Assembly: GCF_040218225.1 (NCBI RefSeq)
Contig: NZ_JAVJQO010000008.1
Location: 248,001-312,000 of the forward strand
Origin: Gracilimonas sp.
Lineage (GTDB): Bacteria > Bacteroidota > Rhodothermia > Balneolales > Balneolaceae
Length of the DNA: 64,000 bases
Direction of reading: 5' to 3'
The notes below the pieces were generated by a model, which was given only the letters and a program-made list of their open reading frames with translations, was not told the DNA's origin and did not search any database. Below are positions 17,331 to 28,212 of the stretch, piece after piece. A program made the position numbers and the translations under genes. The first letter of the stretch is position 1. Each line of letters opens with the position of its first letter.

Positions 17331-18881
17331 TTATTCCCACTCAATTGTGGCTGGTGGTTTGGAACTGATATCATAAACCACACGATTGATGCCCTTGATT
17401 TCATTTATAATTCGATTTGAAACATGAGCTAAAAACTCATAGGGAAGGTGCGCCCAGTCGGCAGTCATCCCGTCCAAACTGGTTACAGCTCTGAGGGCGA
17501 TAGTAAATTCATATGTACGTTCGTCACCCATAACACCCACACTTTGAACCGGGAGAAGAACGGCCAGAGCCTGCCAAACTTCGTTGTACAGGTTCTGTTT
17601 TTTGAGCTCTTCGATAAAAATATAGTCTGCTTCTCTCAACAAATTGAGTCGCTCTTTCGATAATTCTCCTAAAACCCGGATGCCAAGTCCCGGACCCGGG
17701 AAAGGATGGCGACCTATAAAGTGATCAGGAATGCCTAATGCTTTTCCAACTTCACGAACTTCATCCTTGAACAGCTCCCGTACAGGTTCAATCAAATCGA
17801 GCTTCATTTTTTCCGGAAGACCACCGACGTTGTGATGTGATTTTATAGTAGCTGACGGACCTTTGAATGACACACTCTCAATTACATCAGGATAAAGAGT
17901 ACCCTGAGCTAAATATTTAAAATCGGCATCATCACCAATTTCATCCTCAAAAACGTCAATAAATGCATTACCGATAATCTTTCGTTTTTCTTCCGGATCA
18001 GAAACACCAGATAAGCGGTCAAGAAATAGCCCGGAAGCATCGACTCCTCTTACTGGAAGATGCAAGTCTTTAGTGTAAAGGTCTAAAACCGATTCAAATT
18101 CATGCTTTCTTAGAAGCCCGTTATCAACAAATACACATTCAAGCTGATCACCAATTGCTTTGTGTATCAGAGTAGCTACAACTGTTGAATCTACTCCACC
18201 TGAAAGGGCACATAAAACCTTGTCGTCTCCAACTTTCTCACGAATAGACTTAATCTGTTCGTCAATAAATGATTTGGAAGTCCAGTCGCCTTTAAGTCCA
18301 CAAATCGTGAACGCAAAGTTTTCGAGAAGTTGTTTTCCAAATTCGGTATGTGCAACCTCGGGATGAAACTGAACTCCATAAACATGGTTTTCTGTATGGC
18401 GTACCGCGGCTACTTTTGCATTAGCAGTATGTCCTATAATTTCATAGGAAGAAGGGAGCTCATGGATGTGGTCGCCGTGACTCATCCAAACCACACTTTC
18501 TTCTTTTATATCTTTGAGCAAGTCTTCATCATTATCAATCAAAAGATTTGCACGCCCATACTCTCGCTTTTCGGCTTTTTCTACACTTCCCGGGATTTCA
18601 TTATGAGCAAGAAGCTGCAGTCCATAACAAACACCTAAAATCGGTATATCCCAGTCAAGGATTTTTGTTTGAAGGTCCGGAGCGTCTTCATCATTGACGC
18701 TTTTTGGACCACCGGAAAGAATGATACCGCCCGGGGTTGGAGTTGAGACATCTTCCAGATTTACGTTGTAGGGGTGAATTTCGCAGTAGATGTGAAGCTC
18801 TCGCAGCCGACGTGCTATTAACTGAGTGAATTGAGAACCGTAATCAAGGATTAGAATCCATTCCGAATGTCGGCTGTGCAT
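17331..18881 (-). CDS. guaA: GMP synthase (glutamine-hydrolysing)
   Basis: 516 residues, usual length. Class I glutamine amidotransferase domain with [23 protein letters not shown] (nucleophile Cys) and [11 protein letters not shown] (His/Glu), then ATP-pyrophosphatase domain with [12 protein letters not shown] and C-terminal dimerisation domain with [13 protein letters not shown]. It makes GMP from XMP, Gln and ATP in the cytoplasm. Starts at MHSRHSEW. Gap of 62 nt to the LpoA-like gene downstream-reading side and 56 nt to gcvH; separate transcription likely. Confidence 0.97.
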   Translation of the reverse strand: MHSRHSEWILILDYGSQFTQLIARRLRELHIYCEIHPYNVNLEDVSTPTPGGIILSGGPKSVNDEDAPDLQTKILDWDIPILGVCYGLQLLAHNEIPGSVEKAEKREYGRANLLIDNDEDLLKDIKEESVVWMSHGDHIHELPSSYEIIGHTANAKVAAVRHTENHVYGVQFHPEVAHTEFGKQLLENFAFTICGLKGDWTSKSFIDEQIKSIREKVGDDKVLCALSGGVDSTVVATLIHKAIGDQLECVFVDNGLLRKHEFESVLDLYTKDLHLPVRGVDASGLFLDRLSGVSDPEEKRKIIGNAFIDVFEDEIGDDADFKYLAQGTLYPDVIESVSFKGPSATIKSHHNVGGLPEKMKLDLIEPVRELFKDEVREVGKALGIPDHFIGRHPFPGPGLGIRVLGELSKERLNLLREADYIFIEELKKQNLYNEVWQALAVLLPVQSVGVMGDERTYEFTIALRAVTSLDGMTADWAHLPYEFLAHVSNRIINEIKGINRVVYDISSKPPATIEWE

Positions 18882-18937
18882 GAAATTTTAGATAATATTA
18901 GTGAGTGAAATAAATAAAACCTTGATAGAGATAAAAG

Positions 18938-19318
18938 TCAGGCTATGACTTCTTCATATTCTTCTGCTGAAAGTAAATCATCCAGCTGAGAGTTGTCAGC
19001 AATCTTAATTTTTACCATCCACCCATCGCCGTAAGGATCTTCGTTTACAAGTTCAGGCTCGTCTTCAAGCTTTTCGTTGAGTTCAACTATTTCACCATCA
19101 ATGGGAGCATAAAGGTCAGACACGGTTTTAACAGCTTCAACCGTACCAAAAGTATCGTCTTTTGAAAATTCAGAGCCTTCTGGTTCCAATTCTACAAAAA
19201 CAATATCACCTAATTCACCCTGAGCAAAATCAGTGATGCCAATCGTAGCGGTTCCGTCTCCATTGTCTTTAATCCACTCATGCTCGCGGGTATATTTCAA
19301 TTCAGCAGGTATGCTCAT
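18938..19318 (-). CDS. gcvH: Glycine cleavage system H protein
   Basis: 126 residues. Lipoyl domain with [13 protein letters not shown]; the lipoyl-carrying residue is Lys64. Conserved N-terminal YTREHEWIK. It shuttles aminomethyl groups between the P, T and L proteins; the others are not in the window. It starts 6 nt after accC and is likely the last gene of the efp-accB-accC-gcvH cluster, which is an unusual placement for gcvH. Confidence 0.95.
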   Translation of the reverse strand: MSIPAELKYTREHEWIKDNGDGTATIGITDFAQGELGDIVFVELEPEGSEFSKDDTFGTVEAVKTVSDLYAPIDGEIVELNEKLEDEPELVNEDPYGDGWMVKIKIADNSQLDDLLSAEEYEEVIA

Positions 19319-19324
19319 CGTAGT

Positions 19325-20677
19325 TTAGTCTTCTTTGGGTGTATATTTAAATTCTCGTTCTAAATACTTGGTATCGAATTTCCCTTTGATGAAATTTTCA
19401 TCATCCATTAACTGGATATGGAAAGGAATGGTTGTTTTAATTCCTTCAATAATGAATTCTTTAAGCGCACGCTTCATTTTTTTGATGGCATCTGGTCTGG
19501 TGGGGGCGCTCACAATCAGCTTGGCAATCATTGAATCATAATGGGGAGGAATACGATATCCGGAATATGCGTGAGTATCTAAGCGGACCCCATGTCCACC
19601 AGGAGGATGGAAAACAGTAATTTCACCCGCAGAAGGGCGGAAATTATGAGCAGGATCTTCAGCGTTAATACGGCATTCAATAGCATGATTATTAAACTTT
19701 AGCTCAAAAGGCTTAAGTTTTTCTCCGGCGGCTACTTTGATTTGCTCCTCAATCAGATCTATACCTGTAACTTCTTCGGTAACAGGGTGCTCAACCTGAA
19801 TACGGGTATTCATTTCCATGAAATAGAAATTATGATCATCGTCTACGAGGAACTCAACGGTACCAGCTCCTTCATAGTTAACCGCTTTAGCCGCATTAGT
19901 TGCTGCATTACCCATTCTTTCCCGAAGCTCTTCCGTCATAAGGGGAGATGGAGACTCTTCCAGTACCTTTTGGTGGCGACGCTGCAGAGAGCAATCCCGC
20001 TCACCTAAATGGGTATGATTTCCATGTTGATCGGAGAGAACCTGTATTTCAACATGATGAGGATTTGTAACGAAGCGTTCGATGTAAACAGCCGGGTTAT
20101 TGAAAGCCGTTTCAGCTTCATTTCGGCACATCTTATAATTTTTTTCGAGCTCAGATGCTTCCATCACCATACGCATACCACGACCACCACCTCCGGCAGA
20201 AGCCTTAATAATTACAGGGAAGCCGATTTCTTTGCAAACTTTTTTTGCCTCTTCGTAGCTGTCCACTTCACCGTCACTACCGGGTACAACAGGAACATTA
20301 TTGGCAATCATTGTAGCTTTGGCTACGGACTTATCACCCATCTTATTGATAGCTTCCGGGGAAGGGCCAATGAATTTAATGTCGTGTTCACCGCATATAC
20401 GAGAGAATTCAGCGTTCTCAGCTAAAAATCCATAACCAGGATGGATAGCTTCAGCGTTGGTTATTTCTGCCGCAGCTAAAATACTAGGTATCTTTAGATA
20501 ACTTTCTTTTCCAGCCGGAGGGCCTATACATACGGCTTCATCAGCAAATTTTACATGCAGGCTATCAGCATCGGCAGTAGAATAAACAGCTACCGTCTTG
20601 ATGCCCATTTCCTGACAAGTGCGAATTATTCGCAGTGCGATTTCTCCTCGATTTGCAATCAGAATTTTATTGAACAT
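19325..20677 (-). CDS. accC: Biotin carboxylase subunit of acetyl-CoA carboxylase
   Basis: 450 residues, usual length. [20 protein letters not shown] at the start, ATP-grasp loop [12 protein letters not shown], and [14 protein letters not shown]. It carboxylates the biotin on AccB with bicarbonate and ATP. It follows accB by 9 nt and precedes gcvH by 6 nt. Confidence 0.97.
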   Translation of the reverse strand: MFNKILIANRGEIALRIIRTCQEMGIKTVAVYSTADADSLHVKFADEAVCIGPPAGKESYLKIPSILAAAEITNAEAIHPGYGFLAENAEFSRICGEHDIKFIGPSPEAINKMGDKSVAKATMIANNVPVVPGSDGEVDSYEEAKKVCKEIGFPVIIKASAGGGGRGMRMVMEASELEKNYKMCRNEAETAFNNPAVYIERFVTNPHHVEIQVLSDQHGNHTHLGERDCSLQRRHQKVLEESPSPLMTEELRERMGNAATNAAKAVNYEGAGTVEFLVDDDHNFYFMEMNTRIQVEHPVTEEVTGIDLIEEQIKVAAGEKLKPFELKFNNHAIECRINAEDPAHNFRPSAGEITVFHPPGGHGVRLDTHAYSGYRIPPHYDSMIAKLIVSAPTRPDAIKKMKRALKEFIIEGIKTTIPFHIQLMDDENFIKGKFDTKYLEREFKYTPKED

Positions 20678-20686
20678 GAAAGCCGT

Positions 20687-21172
20687 TTAGTCTTTTTTGA
20701 TAATGAAAAGTGGTTGTTCGTATTCAACGGGTTGTGCGTCGTTTACAAGAATTTGTTTAACGGTGCCGCCGAATTCAGCTTCAATTTCATTCATGATTTT
20801 CATGGCTTCCACTATACAAAGCGTATCGCCTTTAGAAACTTTATCGCCTACCTTCACAAAAGGATCTGAATCAGGTGATGGAGACTCATAGAAAGTTCCC
20901 ACGATAGGAGAGGTTACTGTATCACCGTCAGCTTTGTCTGCTGAATCTCCGGATTCGCCTTGAGAAGCCGGAGCAGGTGCCTGTTGTTGTGCAGGAGCAG
21001 CAGGTTGTGCTGGCGCCTGAGGAACGGCTTGAGCTGGTTGCGTATAGCTTACCTGCTGGACCTCACCTTGTTTTTTAACTTTAATTTTGAAATCGCCTTC
21101 CTCGAGTGATACTTCGTTAACATCACTCTCAGCGATCATGTCTAAAATGTTTTTGATCAGTTTTAAATCCAT
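20687..21172 (-). CDS. accB: Biotin carboxyl carrier protein of acetyl-CoA carboxylase
   Basis: 161 residues. N-terminal domain ([15 protein letters not shown]), a Pro/Ala/Gln-rich flexible linker at about 42-70, and C-terminal biotinyl domain with the EAMKIMNEI motif, biotin on Lys125; thumb region [15 protein letters not shown] is present. It carries the carboxyl group for fatty-acid synthesis. It lies between efp (8 nt upstream) and accC (9 nt downstream). Confidence 0.97.
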   Translation of the reverse strand: MDLKLIKNILDMIAESDVNEVSLEEGDFKIKVKKQGEVQQVSYTQPAQAVPQAPAQPAAPAQQQAPAPASQGESGDSADKADGDTVTSPIVGTFYESPSPDSDPFVKVGDKVSKGDTLCIVEAMKIMNEIEAEFGGTVKQILVNDAQPVEYEQPLFIIKKD

Positions 21173-21180
21173 GATAAATC

Positions 21181-21750
21181 TTATTTAGCTCGTTCTATAT
21201 ATTCTCCGGTTCGGGTATCAACGCGAATTTTTTCACCTTCGTTGATGAAAAGTGGAACTTGAACCGTAGCTCCAGATTCTAAAGTAGCTGGTTTACTGCC
21301 ACCTTGTGCGGTATCGCCACGAAGGCCTGGGTCTGTTTGTTCAATGGTGGCTTCAATATGATCTTTTGGTTCTACATACAAAACAGACTCTTCATCAGCG
21401 TTTACAACAACTACACAATTCTGACCGTCTATCAAAAACCCTTTTCTTTCTACCTGGGAGGCATTCACGGGAATTTGTTCATAGGTATCGGTATGCATCA
21501 AGTAGTAGAGTTCTCCGTCATTATAAAGATACTGATATTCCCGGGTTTCAACCCTTACGGCCTCAGCGTTTTCACCTGATCGCCAGGTTTTATCAATATT
21601 CTTTTCATTAACAATTCCCTTTAGTTTCGTGCGAACGAAAGCCGGGCCTTTTCCTGGCTTAACGTGTTGAAACTCAGTAATGGAGTAGAGTTCTCCGTCC
21701 AGATCCAGAACCATTCCGTTTCTGAAGTCTGATGTTGATACTTTTGACAT
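21181..21750 (-). CDS. efp: Elongation factor P
   Basis: 189 residues with three OB/KOW-like domains. The modification loop reads VKPGKGPA with Lys34 at the tip, so it is a lysine-type EF-P. It relieves ribosome stalling at polyproline. First gene of the efp-accB-accC-gcvH cluster; the efp-accB-accC order is common in bacteria. Confidence 0.96.
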   Translation of the reverse strand: MSKVSTSDFRNGMVLDLDGELYSITEFQHVKPGKGPAFVRTKLKGIVNEKNIDKTWRSGENAEAVRVETREYQYLYNDGELYYLMHTDTYEQIPVNASQVERKGFLIDGQNCVVVVNADEESVLYVEPKDHIEATIEQTDPGLRGDTAQGGSKPATLESGATVQVPLFINEGEKIRVDTRTGEYIERAK

Positions 21751-21817
21751 TCTTTAGGTTTTCCTCCGATAAATTTCGACCAAAAATACCACCTGCCTGC
21801 TTGGATAACAAATGAGT

Positions 21818-23164
21818 TTAGATGAAATTAGAGATCAAATTATAAAGAATGGCTGCTGGGCAAATATATTTGATGAAAATAGGCCACACTTTAGAGAAGA
21901 GGGTCTGTTTAATTCCAGCAAATCCGTATTCCATTTCGTTTAGCGCCTGATCAGTTTTCCAGACGTAACCCACAAACAGACAGATTAAAAATCCTCCAAG
22001 TGGTAAACCGATGGTGCTAAATAAATAATCAAACCAACCAATTAAGGCGGGGAAGAAAGCAACAGTTACGGATATCGCTAAAATACCTGACCCAACAGTC
22101 CAGGCGGCTTTTTTTCGTTGTACTTCAAATTCATCAATAACAAAAGAAACCGGAACTTCCAGCAGTGATATCGTAGATGTTAAAGCGGCAATACTAAGTA
22201 GCAAGAAAAAGGTCACCCCTAAAATCATACCTACTGCGCCGCCAATTGTGTGGAACAAGGCAGGAAGAATCTGAAAAACTAGATCTGTACTGGACGCCAG
22301 AGAACCACCCGCATTGATGTTGATACCCTGACTTTGTGCAAGATACATGGCCGGAACAATAAGTAAACCAGCAAGAAATGCAATTCCTACATCAGCTAAT
22401 GTTACAAAAGCAGCGGCTTGTGGAATATTTTCTTTTTTGTTCAGGTACGAACCGTAGGTAATGAGTGCACCCATTCCCAATGAGAGTGAGAAGAAAGCCT
22501 GACCCATTGCTGAAAATATTAATCCAGCATTAATCTTACTGAAGTCAGGGAGTAAATATACACTAACGCCTTCTGAACTACCAGGTTGCAGAAGTACATA
22601 AACAATCATGATCAGAATAATACCTATCAGAAGTGGCATCATCGCTTTGGTGGCCCGCTCAATGCCGTCACTTACACCAGCTGTAATAATCTTAATAGTC
22701 CCCAACATGAATACAGTGGCAATAATCGCATTTTTAAATCCATTGTTGGTATCGGTAAGCCAATCTGCAGCTCCGGACCATCCAAAGAAATAGAAGATCT
22801 CTTCGAAGGCAAAACCAAAAGCCCAACCAGCAACTACGGTATAAAAGGAGAGAATCATCACTCCACAAATAACACCCCATAACCCTACAAGGGGATAAAA
22901 CTTGTTCGAACTAATGGCTTTGAAAGCACCAACAGGATTTTTTCCGGATTTTCTACCAATAGATATTTCTGCTACCATCACCGGAAAACCGATTGCAAAC
23001 GTACATAGCAGGTAAATGAGAAGATATGCGGCGCCTCCTTCGGTGGCTACTTTAGTTGGGAATGCCCAAATGTTGCCAAGTCCTACCGCTGAACCGGCAG
23101 CTGCGAGTATAAAACCAAGTTTTGAATTCCATGAACCGCGGTCGGTTGTGGTTGTTCCAGCCAA
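21818..23164 (-). CDS. SNF (NSS) family sodium-dependent transporter
   Basis: 448 residues, LeuT-fold Na+:solute symporter. TM1 contains GSAVGLGNIWAFPT, the Na+/substrate region, and about 11-12 hydrophobic segments follow. Bacterial members usually take up amino acids; substrate cannot be told from sequence. The start is TTG (residues AGTTTTDRG follow) preceded by an unusually strong Shine-Dalgarno. Monocistronic or first of a minus-strand group with guaA/efp cluster downstream; a 44-nt gap separates it from the GH13 gene. Confidence 0.93.
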   Translation of the reverse strand: MAGTTTTDRGSWNSKLGFILAAAGSAVGLGNIWAFPTKVATEGGAAYLLIYLLCTFAIGFPVMVAEISIGRKSGKNPVGAFKAISSNKFYPLVGLWGVICGVMILSFYTVVAGWAFGFAFEEIFYFFGWSGAADWLTDTNNGFKNAIIATVFMLGTIKIITAGVSDGIERATKAMMPLLIGIILIMIVYVLLQPGSSEGVSVYLLPDFSKINAGLIFSAMGQAFFSLSLGMGALITYGSYLNKKENIPQAAAFVTLADVGIAFLAGLLIVPAMYLAQSQGININAGGSLASSTDLVFQILPALFHTIGGAVGMILGVTFFLLLSIAALTSTISLLEVPVSFVIDEFEVQRKKAAWTVGSGILAISVTVAFFPALIGWFDYLFSTIGLPLGGFLICLFVGYVWKTDQALNEMEYGFAGIKQTLFSKVWPIFIKYICPAAILYNLISNFI

Positions 23165-23170
23165 GTGTGT

Positions 23171-23178
23171 TCCTCCTT
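23171..23178 (-). promoter_or_regulatory. Strong ribosome-binding site before a TTG start
   Basis: AAGGAGGA on the minus strand, 6 nt before the TTG start of the SNF transporter. It supports that start. Strong Shine-Dalgarno sequences are rare in this window, so it is notable. Confidence 0.75.
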
Positions 23179-23208
23179 AGGATTATTTAAATGAAAACGT
23201 AAAATATT

Positions 23209-25233
23209 TTAAGCATTACTCACACGCAACTTTCTTAATACAACTCCTGAAATTGCGGGTACCAACATCGATTTTTCAACACTTTTTAAGGTGGAAGAAC
23301 CAGCTTTTTCAGAATTAACAACAACTTCCCAATACCCTTCGGGAAGTATAATTTCGTGAGCGTGTTTGTAGCTCGCGTTCAATGATACAAAGTAATCATA
23401 CATATCACCTGAACTTTTTCCATCAATTGAAAAAGTTACATGAAGCGGATCTTTATATACTTTAAAGTTGATTTCATTAGGTTTTGCTTTTCTTAAAGCA
23501 GGGGTGTTTAACCGTAACTGAATCAATCCTTTATAGTAATTAAATAAATTTTTATTGATGTCAATTTCATTAAAATTCAGCCAATTCGTTTCGTCATCTT
23601 TATTGTAACTATCCCGATCGAGTTGGCCTTTTTTAGAATCTTTTCCAGACGGATCCTGAATCACTTTTGAGCGAGCCCATTCCTGCCCGGCATGCATCAT
23701 AGTTATGCCCTGAGAGACGAACAACGACAATGCAGCTAGTTTAGCTGTTTTTAATTCTTTTTTTGAGAGGGAAGTAATTTCTTTTCTATCCTCAAATACC
23801 TGAGTCTGTTTTTCAGGGTCAAGGGCAATCCGGATATGATCTCCCAAAGTGTATCCGTCATGACTTTCCAGGTAGTTAACAGAGTGACCTGAATGATTGA
23901 AAAGACCATGTTCTCCAGGCTCAAGGGTGCCGCGAATTAAATTTTCGATGCCAAAACGGGAGAGATTGGGATCTGTTTCACCGAAGATGAAGCCTTTGTT
24001 TTCAACCGGATGGTATCCCTTGAGCCCATTTCTGATTTTATCATTCCAGGAAGCCCAGTCATGGTCGGAAAAACCGGAGGGTTTATAATCACCGCCCCAG
24101 GGTTCTGCAATAAGGATAACATTGGGATTGATCTTCCGTGCTTCCTCGCGGATTAAATCGATTGTTTCCCAGTCTATAATGCCCGCTAAATCAAACCGAA
24201 ATCCATCGATATGGTATTCAGTCATCCAGTGTTTTATCGATTCTACTATTAACTCTCTGGAATATTTCGAAGCAGTATTTATGTCATTTCCAGTCCAGCT
24301 GTCATTTAGATAATTACCTTTCTCATCCAGGCGGAAATAATGATCTTTAGCTGTGTATTTGAGCGGGTTCAAATCATAATGGGAGGCATGATTGTAAACT
24401 ACATCCATTATAACTGAGATATTCTCTTTGTGTAGCGCTTTAACCAGCGACTTAAGCTCGAGCTGTGCACTTGTATCCCGTCCAACAACTTTTCCGACTT
24501 CGAGTGTAGCATCCGAGGCATAAATGGTTTCTGGTGCAAAGAAAAAGGAGGTCATATATCCCCAATAATTTCTGGCATAAGGATTCCAGGTATTTTTTAC
24601 GCCTTCAGCTGTTTTTTCCCCGAATGGGGGTTCGAAATACCCAAATTTTTGAAGGGGAAGAAATTCAACGGCATTTACTCCAAGCCTTTTCAGGTGGCTG
24701 ATTCCACCAACTTCAGCCTCACGAAAGTCATTATAAATACCTTGCACAAAGGTTTTTGCTGATGAATGAGCTACCATATCTTTAATATGTGTCTCATAAA
24801 TCACTAAATCTCTTGGGTCTTCCGGAGTTACAAAATCATCGTCTTGCCAGTCGAAGGGTTCTTCCGATATGATCTTGGTTTTAGGAAATTGAAGATGATG
24901 ATTTTTAGATGTTACATGCCGGCTACGGGGATCAGCAATGGCATGGTTAGTAGAAGTGAAAAAAGGATCATCTTCCGGACCATCTATTTTATAAGCGTAC
25001 CATTTATCGGTAAAATTATCCTGGATGATGGTTTCCCAAATACCCTCGTCATTTTTATCTAACGGCAATTCGAGGCCGGAATCGTGCTCATACTCTTCAT
25101 AGATAATCAGGCTAACAGAATTAGCTTTAGGAGCAAAAAGCCGAAAAACTGTTTGTTTTCCGCTAGTAGAACACCCAAGCGGAAATTGGTCAAGCTTTTC
25201 GATCGTACAGATATGTTGAGTTTCTTCCGGCAT
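23209..25233 (-). CDS. GH13 debranching enzyme (pullulanase/isoamylase-type)
   Basis: 674 residues, no signal peptide, so intracellular. N-terminal CBM48-like domain (VFRLFAPKANSVSLIIYEEY), then the GH13 TIM barrel: NYWGYMTSFFFAPE, MDVVYNHAS (motif I), DGFRFDLAGIID (nucleophile Asp), ILIAEPWGGD (acid/base Glu) and NYLESHDGYTLGDH (motif IV); C-terminal beta domain. NYWGYMTSFFFAPE is closer to isoamylase/GlgX than to type I pullulanase, so alpha-1,6 debranching of glycogen or starch is likely. It follows metG by 3 nt. Confidence 0.88.
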   Translation of the reverse strand: MPEETQHICTIEKLDQFPLGCSTSGKQTVFRLFAPKANSVSLIIYEEYEHDSGLELPLDKNDEGIWETIIQDNFTDKWYAYKIDGPEDDPFFTSTNHAIADPRSRHVTSKNHHLQFPKTKIISEEPFDWQDDDFVTPEDPRDLVIYETHIKDMVAHSSAKTFVQGIYNDFREAEVGGISHLKRLGVNAVEFLPLQKFGYFEPPFGEKTAEGVKNTWNPYARNYWGYMTSFFFAPETIYASDATLEVGKVVGRDTSAQLELKSLVKALHKENISVIMDVVYNHASHYDLNPLKYTAKDHYFRLDEKGNYLNDSWTGNDINTASKYSRELIVESIKHWMTEYHIDGFRFDLAGIIDWETIDLIREEARKINPNVILIAEPWGGDYKPSGFSDHDWASWNDKIRNGLKGYHPVENKGFIFGETDPNLSRFGIENLIRGTLEPGEHGLFNHSGHSVNYLESHDGYTLGDHIRIALDPEKQTQVFEDRKEITSLSKKELKTAKLAALSLFVSQGITMMHAGQEWARSKVIQDPSGKDSKKGQLDRDSYNKDDETNWLNFNEIDINKNLFNYYKGLIQLRLNTPALRKAKPNEINFKVYKDPLHVTFSIDGKSSGDMYDYFVSLNASYKHAHEIILPEGYWEVVVNSEKAGSSTLKSVEKSMLVPAISGVVLRKLRVSNA

Positions 25234-25236
25234 TAA

Positions 25237-27276
25237 CTATGTAATAGGACTTCCGGGCTCGGCTTCGGTTTCAACAAACTTGAGGTTGCCCTCTGAGTCT
25301 TCTGCCATTAGAATCATACCCTGACTTTCAACTCCCATTAGTTTTTTGGGAGCGAGATTAGCCACGACACTTACTTTTTGCCCGGGTAGATGCTCTGCGT
25401 TAAAGTGCTTGGCGATGCCGGATACAATTTGGCGTTTCTCCAGCCCGATATCGACCGTGAACTTAATGAGCTTGTCTGATTTTTCAATTTTTTCAGCAGT
25501 TAGAATTTTTCCTGCCCGTAAATCCAGTTTCATAAAATCACCGAATTCAATGTCATCTTTTAATTCAGGGACATCCGGTTTTGGGTCTGCGGCTTTTGCT
25601 TTGTCGTGTAGTTTTTGAATTTGTTCTTCGATGAGCTCGTCCTCAATTTTATCAAATAAAATGTCTCCCTGCTTCACTGGGGTTCCTTTATCCAGCATAT
25701 TTGATGTGATGTCATCCCAACTGAAATCATCACTAATACCGAACTGTGCTCTTAATTGCTTCATTTTTGCGGGAAGAACCGGATCAAATAAGCAGGAGAG
25801 AGCAGCGCTTATCTGCAGACTTACATATAATGTATTTCCACATTTTCGGGGCTCAGATTTTCTTGTTTTCCACGGCTCAGTTTCCGTGAAATAGCGATTT
25901 CCAATTCGTGCGAGATTCATGGTCTCACTAATAGCCTCCTTGAATCGGAAGTTTTCGTAAGCCTGTGTGACTTTCCCCTTTTGATCTTCAATAGCCTTAA
26001 GAGTCTCTTTGTCTAAATCTGAGGGCTCAATCAGTTCCGGAACTTTACCATCAGCATAATTGGCAGTAAAAGAAAGCGAGCGGTTTGTGAAATTGCCAAG
26101 CACATCTGCGAGTTCATTATTGATGCGTCCCTGAAAATCTTTCCAGGAAAAATCAGAGTCTTTGGATTCCGGAAGGGTAGTTCCCAATGCGTAACGAAGT
26201 AAATCAGGGCTGAACTCTTCAACATCCAGGTATTCATGTAACCATACAGCCCATCCGCGGGATGTGGATAGTTTCCGGCCCTCCAGATTTAAAAATTCAT
26301 TGGCTGGCACATTTTTAGGCAGTACATAATCACCATGTTCCATCAGAACGACCGGGAACATGATGCAATGAAAGACAATATTATCTTTCCCAATGAAGTG
26401 ATAAAGCTCGGTATTTTCATCTTGCCAGAAATCTTTCCAGAGTTCTGGTTTCCCTTGTTCCTGAGCCCATTCTTTGGTAGCTGATACATATCCGATAGGC
26501 GCATCAAACCATACATACAATACTTTACCCTTGGCTTCATCGAGTGGAACAGGAACGCCCCAACTGAGGTCACGGGTAGCGGCACGGTCGGCAAGTCCAT
26601 CATTCAGCCAGCTCTTAACCTGACCCATCACATTAGGCTTCCAGTTTTCCCGGCTGTCAATCCATTTTTCGAGTTTTGGCTGAACATCACCCAGCGGCAT
26701 ATACCAGTGCTCTGTTTTCTTGAGTTCTGGTTTCTCACCGGTTAAAGCACTCACCGGATTTTTTAATTCGGTAGGGGAAAGGGAGGTTCCGCAGTTTTCG
26801 CACTGATCTCCATACGCTTCTTCAAAACCACAATTTGGACAGGTTCCTTTTACATAACGGTCGGGAAGAAACATGTCCGCTTTAGAGTCATATAGCTGCT
26901 CCTCGGTTTTCTTTTTAAAGAAGCCCTTTTCGTATAGCGTGGTAAAAAACTCCTGCGATGTCTCGTGATGAACCTTTGAACTGGTTCGGCCATAGTAGTC
27001 GAAAGTGATTCCAAAATCCTCAAACACTTTCTTATTCATTTCATGATAACGATCTACAATATCCTGAGGAGAAACTCCTTCTTTCTCCGCGGCAATAGTT
27101 ATTGGAACGCCATGTTCGTCAGAACCGCAGATGAAAGCTACATCGGCATCTGTACGGCGTTTATAGCGGCAGTAGAAGTCGGGGGTGAGGTAGGCTCCGG
27201 CAAGGTGACCAAGATGAATGGGGCCGTTAGCGTAAGGCAGCGCCGAAGTAACAAGAATTCGTTTTTTATTGGGCAT
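25237..27276 (-). CDS. metG: Methionyl-tRNA synthetase with C-terminal tRNA-binding domain
   Basis: 679 residues. Class I motifs: HLGH at about 21-24 (HIGH) and KLSTS in GRKLSTSRG (KMSKS-like). Zinc-type insert with CPNCGFEEAYGDQCENCG. C-terminal EMAP/Trbp111-like domain (KLDLRAGKILTAEKIEKSD, QGMILMA), which dimerises and helps bind tRNA. Charges tRNA-Met in the cytoplasm. Transcribed from a promoter upstream in the gap that also holds an inverted-repeat element; followed 3 nt later by the GH13 gene. Confidence 0.97.
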   Translation of the reverse strand: MPNKKRILVTSALPYANGPIHLGHLAGAYLTPDFYCRYKRRTDADVAFICGSDEHGVPITIAAEKEGVSPQDIVDRYHEMNKKVFEDFGITFDYYGRTSSKVHHETSQEFFTTLYEKGFFKKKTEEQLYDSKADMFLPDRYVKGTCPNCGFEEAYGDQCENCGTSLSPTELKNPVSALTGEKPELKKTEHWYMPLGDVQPKLEKWIDSRENWKPNVMGQVKSWLNDGLADRAATRDLSWGVPVPLDEAKGKVLYVWFDAPIGYVSATKEWAQEQGKPELWKDFWQDENTELYHFIGKDNIVFHCIMFPVVLMEHGDYVLPKNVPANEFLNLEGRKLSTSRGWAVWLHEYLDVEEFSPDLLRYALGTTLPESKDSDFSWKDFQGRINNELADVLGNFTNRSLSFTANYADGKVPELIEPSDLDKETLKAIEDQKGKVTQAYENFRFKEAISETMNLARIGNRYFTETEPWKTRKSEPRKCGNTLYVSLQISAALSCLFDPVLPAKMKQLRAQFGISDDFSWDDITSNMLDKGTPVKQGDILFDKIEDELIEEQIQKLHDKAKAADPKPDVPELKDDIEFGDFMKLDLRAGKILTAEKIEKSDKLIKFTVDIGLEKRQIVSGIAKHFNAEHLPGQKVSVVANLAPKKLMGVESQGMILMAEDSEGNLKFVETEAEPGSPIT

Positions 27277-27349
27277 GAATGCGTTTTATCCGTCTTTTTA
27301 CCGAAGATAAGAAATGGTTGGTTTAATGTTTAAGGTGGATTGAAAAAAT

Positions 27350-27512
27350 AACCTGTCATCGCGAGGAGTATCATTGCTTATATTTGATTCCTAAGAGCTT
27401 CCGACACGGTGATCTCCATAACCTACTTGGGATATTGCTATCAAGAGATTGCTTCGTCGACATAAGTCACAATCTTGTATTCAGCATTTTGTGCTCCTCG
27501 CAATGACAGGTT
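27350..27512. repeat. MITE/REP-like inverted-repeat element
   Basis: 163-bp element bounded by 21-bp inverted ends. The left begins AACCTGTCATCGCGAGGAG and the right end, reverse-complemented, AACCTGTCATTGCGAGGAG; they match at 19 of 21 positions. The interior contains AGAGATTGCTTCGTCG, which recurs in dispersed repeats of many Bacteroidota. It has no ORF and lies between the divergent metG and tmk. Probably non-autonomous and dispersed in the genome; only one copy is in this window. Confidence 0.7.
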
Positions 27513-27555
27513 TTAATAAATTTTTCTGTTACTCATTTCTCCTTAACTTCACTGC

Positions 27556-28158
27556 ATGCTTATAACATTTGAAGGAATAGACGGAAGCGGGAAGTCCACA
27601 CAGATTTCCCTGTTAAAAGAAAGGCTTATCGAACTGGGGCATAAAGTGAAGGTATTTCGGGAGCCCGGAGGAACCGATGTATCTGAAATGATTCGCGGAA
27701 TGCTGCTTAACCCCGAGCTGGATATTGATCCGGTGACCGAGCTTTTGCTGTTTTCATCAGCGCGATCGCAACTGGTGGCAGAAAAGGTTCAGCCTTTACT
27801 TAAAGAAGATGTGATTGTTATTCTGGATCGGTTTTATGACTCCACCACAGCATACCAGGGGTTCGGGCGCAAGAGCATGCCCATCGAGCAGATTCACCAA
27901 ATTAATGTAGCTGCCACGCACAATCTGGTACCGGATTTTACTTTTTACCTGAGGCTGAGCCTTGAAGAAGCCGCTGAGCGCACAAAAAGCTTTGAAAAAG
28001 ACCGTATGGAACTCTCAGGAGATTCCTTTTTCAAACGAGTTTTTGAAGGATTTGAGTATTTAGCAAAAACAGAATCGCGTTTTAAGACGATTAATGCCGG
28101 TCAGGACAAAGATGCCATTCACGAAGATATTTTTTCAGAACTGAAATCTTCGCTGTGA
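27556..28158 (+). CDS. tmk: Thymidylate kinase
   Basis: 200 residues, usual length. P-loop GIDGSGKST (residues 7-15), DR motif in ILDRFYDSTTAYQG, and LID region ERTKSFEKDRME. Phosphorylates dTMP to dTDP. Divergent from metG across the repeat element. Confidence 0.96.
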   Translation: MLITFEGIDGSGKSTQISLLKERLIELGHKVKVFREPGGTDVSEMIRGMLLNPELDIDPVTELLLFSSARSQLVAEKVQPLLKEDVIVILDRFYDSTTAYQGFGRKSMPIEQIHQINVAATHNLVPDFTFYLRLSLEEAAERTKSFEKDRMELSGDSFFKRVFEGFEYLAKTESRFKTINAGQDKDAIHEDIFSELKSSL

Positions 28159-28212
28159 TTTACCCTCTGTTATTTTTTAAACACATTTTTGATGTAACAA
28201 GGGAGGAGTAAT

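Noticed and set aside
20009-20425. Long open frame antisense to accC
   Set aside because: It overlaps a fully conserved gene on the other strand and has no domain or start signals.
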